Source of the DNA: Sulfolobus tengchongensis
GTDB taxonomy: Archaea > Thermoproteota > Thermoprotei_A > Sulfolobales > Sulfolobaceae
Direction of reading: 5' to 3'
Assembly (NCBI RefSeq): GCF_036967215.1
Contig: NZ_CP146016.1
Span: forward strand, 1,737,337 to 1,801,336
Length of the DNA stretch: 64,000 nucleotides
Position 1 is the stretch's first letter; every line of letters starts with the position of its first letter. The notes under the pieces were generated by a model. The model did no database searches. It was not told the origin of the DNA and was given only the letters and a program-made list of their open reading frames with translations. Shown one piece after another: positions 1 through 9,025 of the stretch. The position numbers and the translations under genes were made by a program.

Positions 1-519
1 TGGGAAGTATTCTTCTTAATTCCAGTGGGAAGGGGAACATTAGAATTAGATATTCCTAAAGAGAAATACCAAGATGTAATTGATTTTCTAATTGAGACTA
101 GTAGATACGATCTAATTGTGAGAACAGTTGAGGCACCCTTCTTTAGGAGGGCAAAGTTTGAGTATAAAGAAGGAAAAGTGAACGAGCTAATTAAGAAATT
201 AAGGGAATTATTAGGGAAGCCTATAAAACCAGTTGATAAGAACGTCATGCCTACTAGAGATGGTTCTGGCGTTATTTTTATTTCATACAATGGTGATGTC
301 TATCCTAGCGGCTTCCTTCCATTGACTCTAGGAAATGTGAAAAAGGAAAGTATAGTGAAAATTTATAAGGAGTCTGAATTATTGAGATTGATAAGAGCAG
401 GTAAACTAAAGGGAAAATGTGGAATTTGCGAATATAATAATATATGTGGTGGAAGTAGGGCTAGGGCATTTGCAGTTTATAATGATCCGTTAGCTGAAGA
501 TCCTGCGTGTCCTTTTTAA
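1..519 (+). CDS. Radical SAM/SPASM protein, C-terminal part (5' truncated by window)
   Basis: The reading frame is open from base 1, so the gene begins upstream of the window and only about 172 C-terminal residues are seen. The end carries a SPASM/twitch-type cluster region: a Gly-Asp-hydrophobic-Pro stretch ([10 protein letters not shown]) followed by [12 protein letters not shown], a C-x2-C-x5-C pattern that binds an auxiliary iron-sulfur cluster in radical SAM maturases and heme-biosynthesis AhbD-like proteins. The catalytic CxxxCxxC radical SAM motif would lie outside the window. The exact substrate (peptide maturation or heme synthesis) cannot be decided from this part. Confidence 0.8.
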   Translation, partial: WEVFFLIPVGRGTLELDIPKEKYQDVIDFLIETSRYDLIVRTVEAPFFRRAKFEYKEGKVNELIKKLRELLGKPIKPVDKNVMPTRDGSGVIFISYNGDVYPSGFLPLTLGNVKKESIVKIYKESELLRLIRAGKLKGKCGICEYNNICGGSRARAFAVYNDPLAEDPACPF

Positions 520-865
520 AGCCCTTCTAATATAATTAACAAATCATTTTTCCTTTAGATAAATTTAAGGCTTAATAACTAATTGACAGAGTTTATTTAT
601 TTTTGTATTTTAGTAATGGTATAATTCACTTCTCACCTCAAAAAGCTTCTCTCTTATATCGCATTGCAGGAAGGTATACCAGATGTGACTTTAAATGCTT
701 TATATTGGTTCTCAAAGCTTAGTATTACTCGTTGATATTGTAAAATATTTTTGAGATAAAAATAGCTAGTTAAACCACTTTGGGAACAAAAGTAAAACAA
801 GATAATGAGTCCAACGCTTAAGATTTTTGGACCCTACTGGATATTTATTTATTGTGACTAAGCCA
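520..865. other. Intergenic, promoter region of cbsA
   Basis: AT-rich gap of about 345 bp between the SPASM gene and cbsA. I see no gene in it. The only notable element is the AGTCCAACGC motif at 808-817, described separately, followed directly by the A/T-rich TTAAGATTTTT. Confidence 0.5.
808..817 (+). promoter_or_regulatory. Shared motif AGTCCAACGC upstream of cbsA
   Basis: The exact ten-base word AGTCCAACGC occurs here, at 3206-3215 (before soxL) and at 4325-4334 (before soxN). In each case an A/T-rich TATA-like stretch follows at once (TTAAGA, ATAAAGATT, TAAATCC) and the start codon lies some 22-50 bp further on. A position just upstream of the TATA box fits an activator site or an extended BRE. 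Function is inferred. Confidence 0.55.
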
Positions 866-2263
866 ATGAGTATAAAGTCCTCTTCCAAGGTAACGTTAGG
901 AATAATATTAGGAATAATTCTTTTAGGAGTATTATTAGCAATAGCAAACATTCCTATGGCTCAAACATCACCTCAAATTCCCGTTTACAAAGTAGTTGGT
1001 ACAGCAGATCTTTCTAATCCGGGATCTGCTCCTTTTTGGTCCAACATGTCATGGATTAATATTTCACTAACAGCAAATATACCTCAAGCCCCAACTTCTG
1101 GTTTAACGCACGAAATCTACGTTAAGGCAGCATGGAACGGTTCATGGATATTTGTGCTGGTCAGATGGAATGCGTCAAATCCTGCTTTTGGTGCATGGTC
1201 TGCAGCTGCTGCAGCGTTATATCCACAAGCCTCTGGACCAGGATTATTTAGACAAATCATGTTAACTCCGGGAACAACTTATTCGATAGAAAAGAATTAC
1301 ACTAATTATATATCTATTGTTAATGGAAAAACTCTTCAAGGAAGGCTTATATTAAATTACTCTGGCATTTTATTACCTGCACCAAACAATACCCAAATAA
1401 CTGTAATGCCTAATGGGACCATAATATTATGGCATTCATTAAGACCTATGGAAGATCTTTTGTACTCAGATGGCATGTTTTATGGATACTACACTAATTC
1501 AACATGGTACTATCCAGATAGAGTAGCGATGATGTGGTATATGGGAAGTGTGATACCACCAAGTAAAGATGGAATGAATATTGGTGGAAAATATCCTGGT
1601 CAAACATTTGACGGGGTAACATTTAAAGATGCAGGCGGATCTTTAGCACAAACAGGAGGAGCTGCGAATATTTGGATGTGGGTATCTGGCGCGACCTGGA
1701 ACAATTCAACCTATGATCCTGCATTTCAAGCTAATCTATGGCAAAACGAATCATTAACTGGCTTGCCCTATGTTGACGTTGGCAATCATGGATTCGCAGT
1801 TCCCCTTTACTCTAACAATACGAATATGTACGAAGTGGATTGTGCAGGAATATGGTATACTCCAGTAGCTTCCAAAGGACTAAATGGTTCATTGTTCTTC
1901 ATATGGACTGGAGCTAAATACAGTAATGGGACATGGACTGTAGAGTTTGCAAGACCTTTAGCTGTACCCTCAAATTACTCCAAATGGATGCCTAATATTA
2001 CTGTGGGTCAAACTTACTATGTTGCATTTGCAGTATGGCAAGGTAAGCTTGGAGAAACGCTATTTGATAAATCAATAACCCCCTCATTCTTAACATTAGA
2101 GTTAGTTACTACGCCACCAACTACTACCACTACAACTACTACATCTACTTCAGTGACATCAGTATCTACAGTAGTGCCTGCTGCCACTATTGATGTTACA
2201 ATAGCCGGAGTGGTAGTTGCTCTTATAGCTCTTATAGTATTATACGCGGTGTATAGAAGATGA
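866..2263 (+). CDS. cbsA: Cytochrome b558/566 subunit A (CbsA)
   Basis: Membrane-anchored, externally exposed mono-heme cytochrome of Sulfolobales, thought to take electrons from the SoxL-SoxN cytochrome b/Rieske pair. The protein begins with a signal/anchor helix (about 25 hydrophobic residues from [14 protein letters not shown]), continues with a large exported domain of the ethylbenzene-dehydrogenase heme-binding type with many N-x-S/T glycosylation sites, then a Thr/Ser/Pro-rich linker and a C-terminal membrane helix ending YAVYRR. The known protein is heavily glycosylated. The frame is open from 827, but ATG 866 (MSIKSSSK) puts the hydrophobic segment at the expected place; GTG 854 is an alternative. 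It overlaps cbsB by four bases (ATGA), so they are translationally linked. Confidence 0.85.
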   Translation: MSIKSSSKVTLGIILGIILLGVLLAIANIPMAQTSPQIPVYKVVGTADLSNPGSAPFWSNMSWINISLTANIPQAPTSGLTHEIYVKAAWNGSWIFVLVRWNASNPAFGAWSAAAAALYPQASGPGLFRQIMLTPGTTYSIEKNYTNYISIVNGKTLQGRLILNYSGILLPAPNNTQITVMPNGTIILWHSLRPMEDLLYSDGMFYGYYTNSTWYYPDRVAMMWYMGSVIPPSKDGMNIGGKYPGQTFDGVTFKDAGGSLAQTGGAANIWMWVSGATWNNSTYDPAFQANLWQNESLTGLPYVDVGNHGFAVPLYSNNTNMYEVDCAGIWYTPVASKGLNGSLFFIWTGAKYSNGTWTVEFARPLAVPSNYSKWMPNITVGQTYYVAFAVWQGKLGETLFDKSITPSFLTLELVTTPPTTTTTTTTSTSVTSVSTVVPAATIDVTIAGVVVALIALIVLYAVYRR

Positions 2264-3219
2264 AAATTCTTTCTTTTGTGGAAAAAGATATTAAATATTT
2301 TTTAATAATTCTAGGTGTCACTGGCTTTTTTCAGTTTATGTTCTCTGAAGCTTTTATTTTTCCTTCTGCCCTTCCCATAAATATACCAGCTGAACCTTAT
2401 CTTTTAGCACTTGGAGCAGTATCGTTTTACATCTTTTTCGTATCTTTAATAGTTGTCTCGCTTATACTATCAAACAAAATAAAGGGATTGTTACCCATAG
2501 CAATAGTGCTTGTCGCTTCTCCATTTTTACCTATTCTTCATCTCTCCTATCTCGTCTACTATGGTATTGAGGTGTTCATTATAATTATTTCGTTTGCAAC
2601 TCTTGTAGAGACCTTTATGAAAAGCGATATAAGATCATTTCTCTTTCTTCCCACACTTGCTTTAGTATGTTTAGGATTAATCGCATCATTTAGTATTGAC
2701 TTTTATCATGATACACTAACAACTAATTACTTGGATTTCTTCGCGGCTTCCGCTATCAGCTTCACAGTCTATTCAATTTTATGGAAGAACATCTTAAACA
2801 AAAGAAGCTTAATAGCATATATATTAGGGATAGTATGTACAGTTCCCTTTATTCAATTTGCTCATCAAATGCTGACTAATAGGTATATTGAAATTTTGAT
2901 GGAGATGATTTTACCATCGGCACTAGGAATAACGATTTACAATCCATCCCATATAATTTACTTAGTCTATATATTGGCTCTTACTACGTTCTCCATAGTT
3001 TCGATAATAATAAAGGGAAATGGATCAGCTGGAATAGGATACTTCTTAATCATATCTAATGTATTCTTCGGCACTTATGGATATCTTTTACTATTTTACA
3101 TGATGTTACCCACGATTGGTTATGTTATTATGAATTATAATGAGATTAAAGAAAGAAATTTGCTATCACTATTAAGCAGTTTAAGGACGATAAGAACAAG
3201 TCATAAGTCCAACGCATAA
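2260..3219 (+). CDS. cbsB: Cytochrome b558/566 subunit B (CbsB), polytopic membrane protein
   Basis: A 319-residue, very hydrophobic protein with roughly nine or ten predicted membrane segments and no obvious cofactor motif. By position immediately after cbsA (ATGA overlap) and before soxL it matches CbsB, the integral membrane partner of CbsA in Sulfolobus. Its role is probably to anchor CbsA or couple it to the membrane; this is inferred from the operon, since the sequence has no catalytic signature I recognise. The C-terminus is a short basic tail facing the cytoplasm by the positive-inside rule. Confidence 0.8.
   Translation: MKILSFVEKDIKYFLIILGVTGFFQFMFSEAFIFPSALPINIPAEPYLLALGAVSFYIFFVSLIVVSLILSNKIKGLLPIAIVLVASPFLPILHLSYLVYYGIEVFIIIISFATLVETFMKSDIRSFLFLPTLALVCLGLIASFSIDFYHDTLTTNYLDFFAASAISFTVYSILWKNILNKRSLIAYILGIVCTVPFIQFAHQMLTNRYIEILMEMILPSALGITIYNPSHIIYLVYILALTTFSIVSIIIKGNGSAGIGYFLIISNVFFGTYGYLLLFYMMLPTIGYVIMNYNEIKERNLLSLLSSLRTIRTSHKSNA
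3206..3215 (+). promoter_or_regulatory. Shared motif AGTCCAACGC upstream of soxL
   Basis: Second exact copy of the ten-base word. It lies within the last codons of cbsB and is followed by ATAAAGATTAAA, a plausible TATA box for an internal promoter of soxL. The soxL start would be 22 bp (ATG 3237) or 46 bp (ATG 3261) downstream. Confidence 0.5.
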
Positions 3220-3236
3220 AGATTAAATGCAAGGGA

Positions 3237-4238
3237 ATGAAATATATTTTTTGTGATATAATGATAAAAATAAGACTAGGTAAGGAGGAAAAGGGCGTAT
3301 TAAATTATTCTGATTTGCAGTTTATAAGGAAGCTTTTAGCTAAGATGAGAGATCCAAAGACTAGATTTGATACGGTTCAATTTATAGAAAAAGGTAGCGA
3401 TTATTTATTTAATTATGTAAATAAGAACGTTGGAAGCGTTGATGAAAAGAGAAGAAGATTTCTTAAAGGGTTAATATTTGGAATAGCCGCAGCTGCAATA
3501 GCCGGGATAATCCCTGGAGTTGAGGTAGTAGTGCCTCCCAATGTTACTGCCGTATCTGGATTTCCTAAATCACTTCTAGTAGATGCTTCTGGTAATCCGA
3601 TAAAGGCTTCAAGTCTTCCAGTTAATAGTCCATACATTGTTTTATTTGAATATCCTATGACAGGAGAACCTAACTTTTTACTAAACCTTGGAGATTCTTC
3701 TGGTAAACCAGTAGAAATACCACCTAGCAAGGTAGTTATACCACAAACTGGAGACACATACGATTTTCCTGGTGGAGTTGGACCTAATAAATCAATTGTA
3801 GCATATAGTGCGATTTGTCAACACTTAGGTTGTACGCCACCTTACATTCATTTCTATCCACCACAATATGTTAATCCTTCACAATTATCAGCCTCTGAAC
3901 CAGATCAATTAACTGCACAAGCGCTATTGGCAGCAAAGCAAGCTAAAGTACCGGCATTAATTCATTGTGATTGTCACGGTTCTACGTATGATCCTTATCA
4001 TGGAGCTGCAGTATTAACTGGACCCACGTTAAGACCATTGCCAGCAGTAATCTTAGAGTGGGATTCTAGTACTGACTACTTATATGCAACTGGTTCTGTA
4101 GGTGTTGGCGTATATCCGACGGGTTCTAATGGAACTCCGTCACAAAATCCAAAAAGTGATCTAGATAGTAGTTTTGGCTCTCCAGTTGGAAATAAAACTA
4201 CAGTAAGTGAAGTGGAAGATCCATTCAGTGGAGGTTAA
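3237..4238 (+). CDS. soxL: Rieske iron-sulfur protein SoxL
   Basis: High-potential [2Fe-2S] protein that transfers electrons from quinol bound at cytochrome b (SoxN) to the next acceptor, here probably CbsA. Rieske box I is CQHLGC (Cys194, His196, Cys199) and box II is CDCHGS (Cys244, Cys246, His247); Cys199 and Cys246 would form the disulfide. The two boxes are separated by 44 residues, much longer than in usual Rieske proteins, because of a Pro/Gln/Ala-rich insertion. A twin-arginine-like motif RRRFLK (residues 72-77) precedes an alanine-rich hydrophobic helix, giving a Tat-type anchored topology with a long cytoplasmic N-terminus. ATG 3261 is an alternative start that would suit the promoter spacing better. 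Confidence 0.88.
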   Translation: MKYIFCDIMIKIRLGKEEKGVLNYSDLQFIRKLLAKMRDPKTRFDTVQFIEKGSDYLFNYVNKNVGSVDEKRRRFLKGLIFGIAAAAIAGIIPGVEVVVPPNVTAVSGFPKSLLVDASGNPIKASSLPVNSPYIVLFEYPMTGEPNFLLNLGDSSGKPVEIPPSKVVIPQTGDTYDFPGGVGPNKSIVAYSAICQHLGCTPPYIHFYPPQYVNPSQLSASEPDQLTAQALLAAKQAKVPALIHCDCHGSTYDPYHGAAVLTGPTLRPLPAVILEWDSSTDYLYATGSVGVGVYPTGSNGTPSQNPKSDLDSSFGSPVGNKTTVSEVEDPFSGG

Positions 4239-4285
4239 ATTTTTGTTTTTATCTAACCTATTTTTATTACATTTTATAAATAACG
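4239..4285 (+). terminator. T-rich stretch after soxL
   Basis: Runs of T (ATTTTTGTTTTTAT, then CCTATTTTTATTAC) directly follow the soxL stop, the usual look of a Sulfolobus terminator. Together with the motif and TATA box before soxN it suggests that soxN can be transcribed separately. Confidence 0.4.
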
Positions 4286-4324
4286 AGACAAATACCTTAT
4301 ACTCTTTCCGTTTTCTTTAATATC

Positions 4325-4334
4325 AGTCCAACGC
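4325..4334 (+). promoter_or_regulatory. Shared motif AGTCCAACGC upstream of soxN
   Basis: Third exact copy. It abuts TAAATCC, centred about 32 bp before the soxN ATG, the expected TATA position for a leaderless transcript. Confidence 0.55.
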
Positions 4335-4369
4335 TAAATCCTTTTCTAATAAATTTCCAATTTAATTTT

Positions 4370-5863
4370 ATGAGCGATAAGGTTTCAAGTTGGTTTAGAG
4401 AAAGACTGGGATTAGATGATTTACCATTCTTTAGAACGCCAGACTATATGTACAAGGTAAATTATTGGTTAGGAGCACTAGTAGCATCGGCATTCATATA
4501 TACCGTTATATCTGGATTGATCCTATTATTATACTATAATCCAGATCAAGGCTATGAATCAACTATGTTTATCATACAAAGCGTACCTTATGGCTCAGTA
4601 GTATTGTATAGCCACCTCTATGGTGCTTATGCAATGATTATTTTAGCGTATGTTCACATGTTTAGGAACTATTTCGCTGGAGCTTATAAAAAACCCAGAG
4701 AGCTGTTATGGATTATTGGCGTGATAATGCTAGTGTTAACGTTAGGTACAGCTTTCTTAGGATATAGCTTAATAGGAGACGCATTGGCCACGAGTGCTGT
4801 AGATGTGGGCTCTGGTATAGTATCATCAATTCCAGGATTATCTGGATTCGTTCCTATTCTCTTCGGTAATTATGATGCTGGACAATATGGTAGAGTCCTA
4901 GCACTTCATATAATATTCGCTGCGTTGATAGGAGTGTTATTCGTCTTTCATTTCTTCTTAGCAGAACACTATGGAATGATGCCCTCAAGAAAGGAGAAAT
5001 CAAAGGCTCCAGCAATTTATACAAAAGAGGAATGGATGAGATTTAATCCATGGTGGCCTAGAAACTTCGTTTATATGATATCTTTGGTGTTTTTAACTTG
5101 GGGCTTCATACTCTTAATACCAGATGCTCTAGCCTATCTACCTAGTTTGCCCCAGCAGTTGAATCCATTCCTAAATCCAAAACCTGCTCCTCCACCAAAT
5201 TCTCCAGCAGCGGCTCATATAACGACTTATCCTCCATGGTTCTTCTTATTTCTATATAAGATAGCTGACTTTACGTCGAACGTACTGATATTTCTATTAA
5301 TATCTTCAATAATTCCGTTGTTATATCTTATCCTAGTACCATTTCTAGATAGAAGCCCAGAGTTACATCCATTAAAGAGGAAAGTATTTACGGGAATTGG
5401 CATATTAATGCTGACATATTTAATTCAAAATACCATATGGGGAGATTTAACTCCAGGTGTTCCAATACCATTCAACCAACAAGTAATGGCGTTTTTACCT
5501 CCTGCTATTCTTATAGCGATAGGTATGTATGCATTACCATCACCTAAAGAAGATAAGAGTATGTCATCGAGCATACAGATTACGCAACAGGATAACACTG
5601 TAAAGATACTGGCTAATAATCCATCCAACATTCCATTTGCAAATGCTTCTGGTAAGGTTGAGGTAAAAAGTGAAGCTAAAAAAACGTTTGCCGAAATATT
5701 AATTTCAATACTTTTCATACTGTCAGTAGTTTTGGCTGCTCAATTATGGGTGATACCATCAACTGGTTTTGCTTCTAACCTATTCGGCATTGATTTAGGA
5801 TTAATATTTATAATGTTGGGAGAGGCAATATCATTATATCACTATGTGGTGTACAAGAAATGA
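4370..5863 (+). CDS. soxN: Cytochrome b SoxN
   Basis: Di-heme cytochrome b of the archaeal bc1-like complex, oxidising caldariellaquinol together with SoxL. Two heme-ligand pairs are visible with the standard 14-residue spacing in helices B and D: His82/His96 and His180/His194. The quinol-oxidation loop reads PPWF (288-291) in place of the bacterial PEWY. A C-terminal extension after about residue 390 is polar, then forms two further membrane helices, as in other Sulfolobus cytochromes b. It is 31% or so larger than mitochondrial cytochrome b. Stop and the odsN start overlap as ATGA. Confidence 0.9.
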   Translation: MSDKVSSWFRERLGLDDLPFFRTPDYMYKVNYWLGALVASAFIYTVISGLILLLYYNPDQGYESTMFIIQSVPYGSVVLYSHLYGAYAMIILAYVHMFRNYFAGAYKKPRELLWIIGVIMLVLTLGTAFLGYSLIGDALATSAVDVGSGIVSSIPGLSGFVPILFGNYDAGQYGRVLALHIIFAALIGVLFVFHFFLAEHYGMMPSRKEKSKAPAIYTKEEWMRFNPWWPRNFVYMISLVFLTWGFILLIPDALAYLPSLPQQLNPFLNPKPAPPPNSPAAAHITTYPPWFFLFLYKIADFTSNVLIFLLISSIIPLLYLILVPFLDRSPELHPLKRKVFTGIGILMLTYLIQNTIWGDLTPGVPIPFNQQVMAFLPPAILIAIGMYALPSPKEDKSMSSSIQITQQDNTVKILANNPSNIPFANASGKVEVKSEAKKTFAEILISILFILSVVLAAQLWVIPSTGFASNLFGIDLGLIFIMLGEAISLYHYVVYKK

Positions 5864-6150
5864 TTAACGTCGGCTTTTATTATAAAGTCAAGAAGGGTTA
5901 TGAGGAGGAATTTGAAAAGAAGTTTAAAGATGTAGTTGAGTATTTAAAGACATTCCCTGGCTTTAAGGATGCTAAACTATATAAGAATGTGGATAATCCC
6001 TCAGAATACTTAATTTATAGCGAATGGGAAGACTTGGACTCCTTTAGAAGGTTCACGGCAAGTATGGCTTATAAAGAGACCATTAAATACGGTAAGTCAA
6101 TAATTGAAGATAGGCCTAAACATAAAATTTTCCAAGAAGTAAACATGTAG
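5860..6150 (+). CDS. odsN: OdsN-like small protein, antibiotic-biosynthesis-monooxygenase fold
   Basis: A 96-residue soluble protein with the pattern of the dimeric alpha/beta-barrel ABM family (N-terminal beta strand VGFYYKVKKG, then a helix, then the YSEWEDLDSFRRF stretch). In Sulfolobus a gene of this type follows soxN and is called odsN. The four-base overlap with soxN shows co-translation. Its reaction is not known; members of the fold bind heme or small quinones, so a role in assembly or quinone chemistry of the complex is possible but not shown. Confidence 0.75.
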   Translation: MINVGFYYKVKKGYEEEFEKKFKDVVEYLKTFPGFKDAKLYKNVDNPSEYLIYSEWEDLDSFRRFTASMAYKETIKYGKSIIEDRPKHKIFQEVNM

Positions 6151-7017
6151 TCTCGGAATTTTTAAATTTTTAAGTTATATATTTATGTTAATATCGGTTT
6201 CTAATATAAAACTTAATTTTAAAGAATACGATTATCCTGGAATCTTTCATCCTCCTTATATAAATCAAATCTTGATATCGTGATTTTTCTGTACTGTTAA
6301 GTTATGAGTTTAAGTTTGCAATCTCACACTCTCACTATTTTGATTTTAACACCATTAAGGAACAGTCTTTCTTCATAGTTCCTACATTAATCAGCTTTCT
6401 TCATTTTCTTTAACTTTATTGTATATAGAAGGGGGTTTATTTGCAAGAATGATTAAAGAGAAAATTCTTAGCAGAGGATATAGAAATGGAGGAATATATA
6501 AAGTTTGTAAAATATATGGAAGCATAAATGAATTGAATGCAGAGAATTGCGATATCTGTGGTTCTAAAAATTTGTCAATTTGTAATTTATTTTGGCTGGA
6601 TTAGAAGAGTTTTAAGTTAAAGCTATTATCTGTTTCCGTTATAAACCGTGATTTTTAACATACTTTATAAGAACGTAAATACAACTTATTGTTCAAAGAT
6701 TAATGATTAAACTATTCTTATTTTTTATATATTATATTATTACTTAGTTAGCATATAAGCTGAAACAAATTAGGAGATTTTTATTTATATAGAGTAAGTT
6801 AAAAATTCTTAATTAATTTTGAAAACTCATATAGGCTATTTTTCATTGATAAATAAACCTCTAAAACAAAATAACTATGAATGCTTAATCGTTAAAACCG
6901 AAGTCTACTTATATAGAATATAATTTAAAAATCTCTATTTTTATGTGAAAGAAGAAGGCTATAGGGGTTCACAGCAAAGTTTATAAGTATATATTATAAA
7001 AATAAATTTGATGATAT
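6151..7017. other. Long AT-rich intergenic region
   Basis: About 870 bp. It starts with a T-rich terminator-like run after odsN (TTTTTAAATTTTTAAG near 6159). One short open frame (6419-6604) is listed separately. The last 40 bp contain TATA-like AGTTTATAAGTATATAT before the gene at 7018. Otherwise I see nothing convincing. Confidence 0.4.
6419..6604 (+). CDS. Small open frame with CxxC, possible gene remnant
   Basis: Sixty-one codons, initiated at TTG. The protein is basic at the start and ends with NCDICGSKNLSICN, a CxxC...C arrangement like half a zinc ribbon, then LFWLD. I do not recognise the family and there is no clear promoter or ribosome binding site. It may be the leftover of a zinc-binding protein, for example a transposase-associated one, or chance. 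Confidence 0.25.
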   Translation: MYIEGGLFARMIKEKILSRGYRNGGIYKVCKIYGSINELNAENCDICGSKNLSICNLFWLD

Positions 7018-7467
7018 ATGAAAGTAACCATTGGTGAAGTAATTGCACTAGTAATAATTTTAACTGCACTATCAGCAGGATTTCTATCAGCAACACCTAC
7101 AACTTCCTCACATACCTTAACTATTATCCCTACATCAGCTATTACTAAGTTTCTTGGAGGATCGTGGAGTCTAAATTATTCTTATGTAGGTACTGGATAC
7201 AATGCTAAGCTAATATTTCTACAAAGTTATAAGAATTCACAAGTAGTATACGAAACTCTTACTGATCCAGCTGGAGACGAATTAATAATATTATACGTAT
7301 ACCCTTCATCACATGGTGTAACTAGTGTTTACTCTACTGGGTATGTTGTCCTTTATAGTGCGTATAAAGGAAATGCTTATGTAATGATAAACTATGTAGG
7401 CAATACAACTGCTGTAAGTGTGTCTCAAATAGAAAGTCTAGCTAACTATATAATATCAACTGAATAA
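7018..7467 (+). CDS. Small exported protein, paralogue of the one at 49873-50322
   Basis: 149 residues with a single N-terminal hydrophobic segment (about residues 5-25) and an otherwise Ser/Thr/Tyr-rich exported domain; the protein is probably membrane-anchored and outside the cell. I do not recognise a named family. It shares a clear pattern with the 149-residue protein at 49873-50322: LGG-S/K-W, then a D-x-x-GD-x-L-hydrophobic block, an HG...VY block and a C-terminal YV-x-x-T...S-x-x-Q-x-x-x-L segment. One copy follows cbs-sox and the other follows soxFGHI. A TATA-like box (TTTATAAGTATATAT) about 30-40 bp upstream supports the ATG. Confidence 0.7.
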   Translation: MKVTIGEVIALVIILTALSAGFLSATPTTSSHTLTIIPTSAITKFLGGSWSLNYSYVGTGYNAKLIFLQSYKNSQVVYETLTDPAGDELIILYVYPSSHGVTSVYSTGYVVLYSAYKGNAYVMINYVGNTTAVSVSQIESLANYIISTE

Positions 7468-7480
7468 CTTTAGGAGTTAG

Positions 7481-7520
7481 GGGGCGGAAGTCCTCATCCG
7501 TAGAGGCAGAGTAGTTCGCT
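7481..7520 (-). mobile_element. Remnant of an insertion-sequence end
   Basis: Reading the minus strand, GAACTACTCTG, then CTACGGATGAGGACTTCC and a C-rich run. The same string, with a 19-base insertion, is found on the minus strand at 9641-9690, and its outer part (ACGGATG-GGACTTCC-CCCCC) again at 9446-9470. I take these as decayed right ends of an IS200/IS605-like element without transposase. Family assignment is inference. Confidence 0.4.
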
Positions 7521-7563
7521 ATGTCAAATTATTTTTGCGAGGGGTAAATAAGTGGTTTAAGTT

Positions 7564-8058
7564 TTAGGAGGGGGATTTCATAAAAGTTAGAATTGAGGCT
7601 ATCATGTAAAATATATCTCCTATTCTATGTAGAGGAAAAGATAAGATTAGACCAAAGAGAAAAATTACTGAAATTATGACAAGCCATTTATTTTTCCAAA
7701 GGGAATATAACCTGATTCCACCTACTACTAAGGCAGTTAAGATTCCTATATCAACAAATAATGCCCCAATTAGAACTAACGTTATTCCCAATAAATGAAC
7801 GGCGGAAATAGATGATGTAGGTATCCCTATTATTATCCCCATATATCCAAGTAACATTAAATATGAGCCTGCATAAGGTATTTTAAACTCAATTCGTGAT
7901 GTAAAGTTCTTAAACTCTTTTCTCAAGAAGAACGATGCTATTAACCCTAGAATAATGGAAAAAATAGAAACTAACATGTTCGAGATTAGTGTTAAATTTA
8001 TGATAGAGAGTAAAGAATAAAATGAGAAAAGAATTGAAAAAATCTTTAATGGTCTCAT
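7564..8058 (-). CDS. Unrecognised polytopic membrane protein
   Basis: Third gene of a minus-strand operon. About 164 residues with five or six membrane segments, a short charged loop after the second (RKEFKNFTSRIEFK) and HR near the last. The frame is open to 8091, but ATG 8058 (MRPLKIF) follows the stop of the preceding gene and an AAGGT purine stretch, so I prefer it. No cofactor or transport motif is evident. Its neighbours are another small membrane protein and a soluble Cys-containing protein; the three may form a membrane system of unknown function. Confidence 0.6.
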   Translation of the reverse strand: MRPLKIFSILFSFYSLLSIINLTLISNMLVSIFSIILGLIASFFLRKEFKNFTSRIEFKIPYAGSYLMLLGYMGIIIGIPTSSISAVHLLGITLVLIGALFVDIGILTALVVGGIRLYSLWKNKWLVIISVIFLFGLILSFPLHRIGDIFYMIASILTFMKSPS

Positions 8059-8063
8059 GTCTT

Positions 8064-8417
8064 TTACCTTTGACAAACTCTCATAAAGCAATATAAATAG
8101 CCTACTAACATTGATGTTAAGGCTAAGGAAACTTCAAAACCGTAGAGCATTATCCTGGTGAAGTTATCGTTACTGGTAAGTAAATAACTAAGGCCAGAAA
8201 GTCCAGCTACTGCAATAGCAGATATGTTGCCCAGAGCGACAAACTTCGGAAAAATCAATCCAGTATTTTTAGCTAAGTAATAAAGGTAAACCCCAAATCC
8301 CCCTGTTATTATAGCGAAAATTATATGAAGTACTAGTACTTCTTCTGACATTGAAGCTCTAATCAGGCTGTTATCTATTAGCGCTCTGATCAAGCCTAAG
8401 GAGAACGTGATGAACAT
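8064..8417 (-). CDS. Small membrane protein with three or four helices
   Basis: 117 residues. After a short amphipathic N-terminus (ITFSLGLIRALIDNSLIRA) come three to four membrane helices; helix 1 carries His (VLVLHIIFAII). The start lies six bases after the stop of the upstream gene. The N-terminal segment is supported as coding by comparison with a decayed copy at 27735-27789 on the plus strand: the two differ mostly at third codon positions in this frame. ATG at 8351 (MSEEVLV) is the alternative start. Function unknown. Confidence 0.6.
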   Translation of the reverse strand: MFITFSLGLIRALIDNSLIRASMSEEVLVLHIIFAIITGGFGVYLYYLAKNTGLIFPKFVALGNISAIAVAGLSGLSYLLTSNDNFTRIMLYGFEVSLALTSMLVGYLYCFMRVCQR

Positions 8418-8422
8418 TACAA

Positions 8423-9025
8423 TTAGTCCGTAGATTGAATATTTGTAGATCTGCTGGGGATTCGTACTTTTTTCACCTCTTCTTCCTTATAATTTACCTT
8501 ATTTGAGATTGGGATTTCTCCTAGTTTAAGTTTCAATGAAACAGAATACTGAATAATAATCTCTTTAATACTTTCCAGAATCCTATACCAAGCTATATTT
8601 GGAATATCACTTCTTATTTGAATCCCTAATTCATATGCTATTTGCTTCAGAGCAGGTACACATGATGAAAGAAGCGTACAGCTATTACATATGTATGTTG
8701 ATTGGTCATCTGCGTCGAAAAATATCATCTGTTTTTTACTTGATATGTAGAGAATTCCATCTTCTAAAAGTACTGTATTATTTTTAGTCTCATAAGGTAA
8801 AACAGCTTTAAAGGAAACAGCGTTATCTAAGAGTAGATTCATTTTCCTTAACTTATCTACAATAAAATAAAAATAGCTCTTGCTTATTTCTTCTCCCCTT
8901 TTATCAGTACTAAGAACTCTTAAGTAAATATCATCTTTAAGTTTCCTAAAGATGTCACGTCTTAATAGTACAATATCATTAGATATGATAGGTCTTGTAA
9001 CCTCAATAATCCTCAAAAAACACAT
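8423..9025 (-). CDS. Unrecognised 200-residue soluble protein with a Cys cluster
   Basis: First gene of the operon that continues with two membrane proteins. Predicted soluble, mixed alpha/beta, with charged N-terminal helices that could form a winged-helix DNA-binding domain (about residues 20-80) and a central CNSCTLLSSC cluster (Cys-x2-Cys-x6-Cys counting the last) near residue 112-121, suitable for metal binding. The C-terminus is basic (EEEVKKVRIPSRS). A metal- or redox-sensing regulator of the two membrane proteins is one possibility; the sequence does not prove it. Confidence 0.5.
   Translation of the reverse strand: MCFLRIIEVTRPIISNDIVLLRRDIFRKLKDDIYLRVLSTDKRGEEISKSYFYFIVDKLRKMNLLLDNAVSFKAVLPYETKNNTVLLEDGILYISSKKQMIFFDADDQSTYICNSCTLLSSCVPALKQIAYELGIQIRSDIPNIAWYRILESIKEIIIQYSVSLKLKLGEIPISNKVNYKEEEVKKVRIPSRSTNIQSTD

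Noticed and set aside
766-951. Minus-strand open frame over the cbsA start
   Set aside because: Lies opposite the clear signal-anchor coding region of cbsA; a shadow frame.
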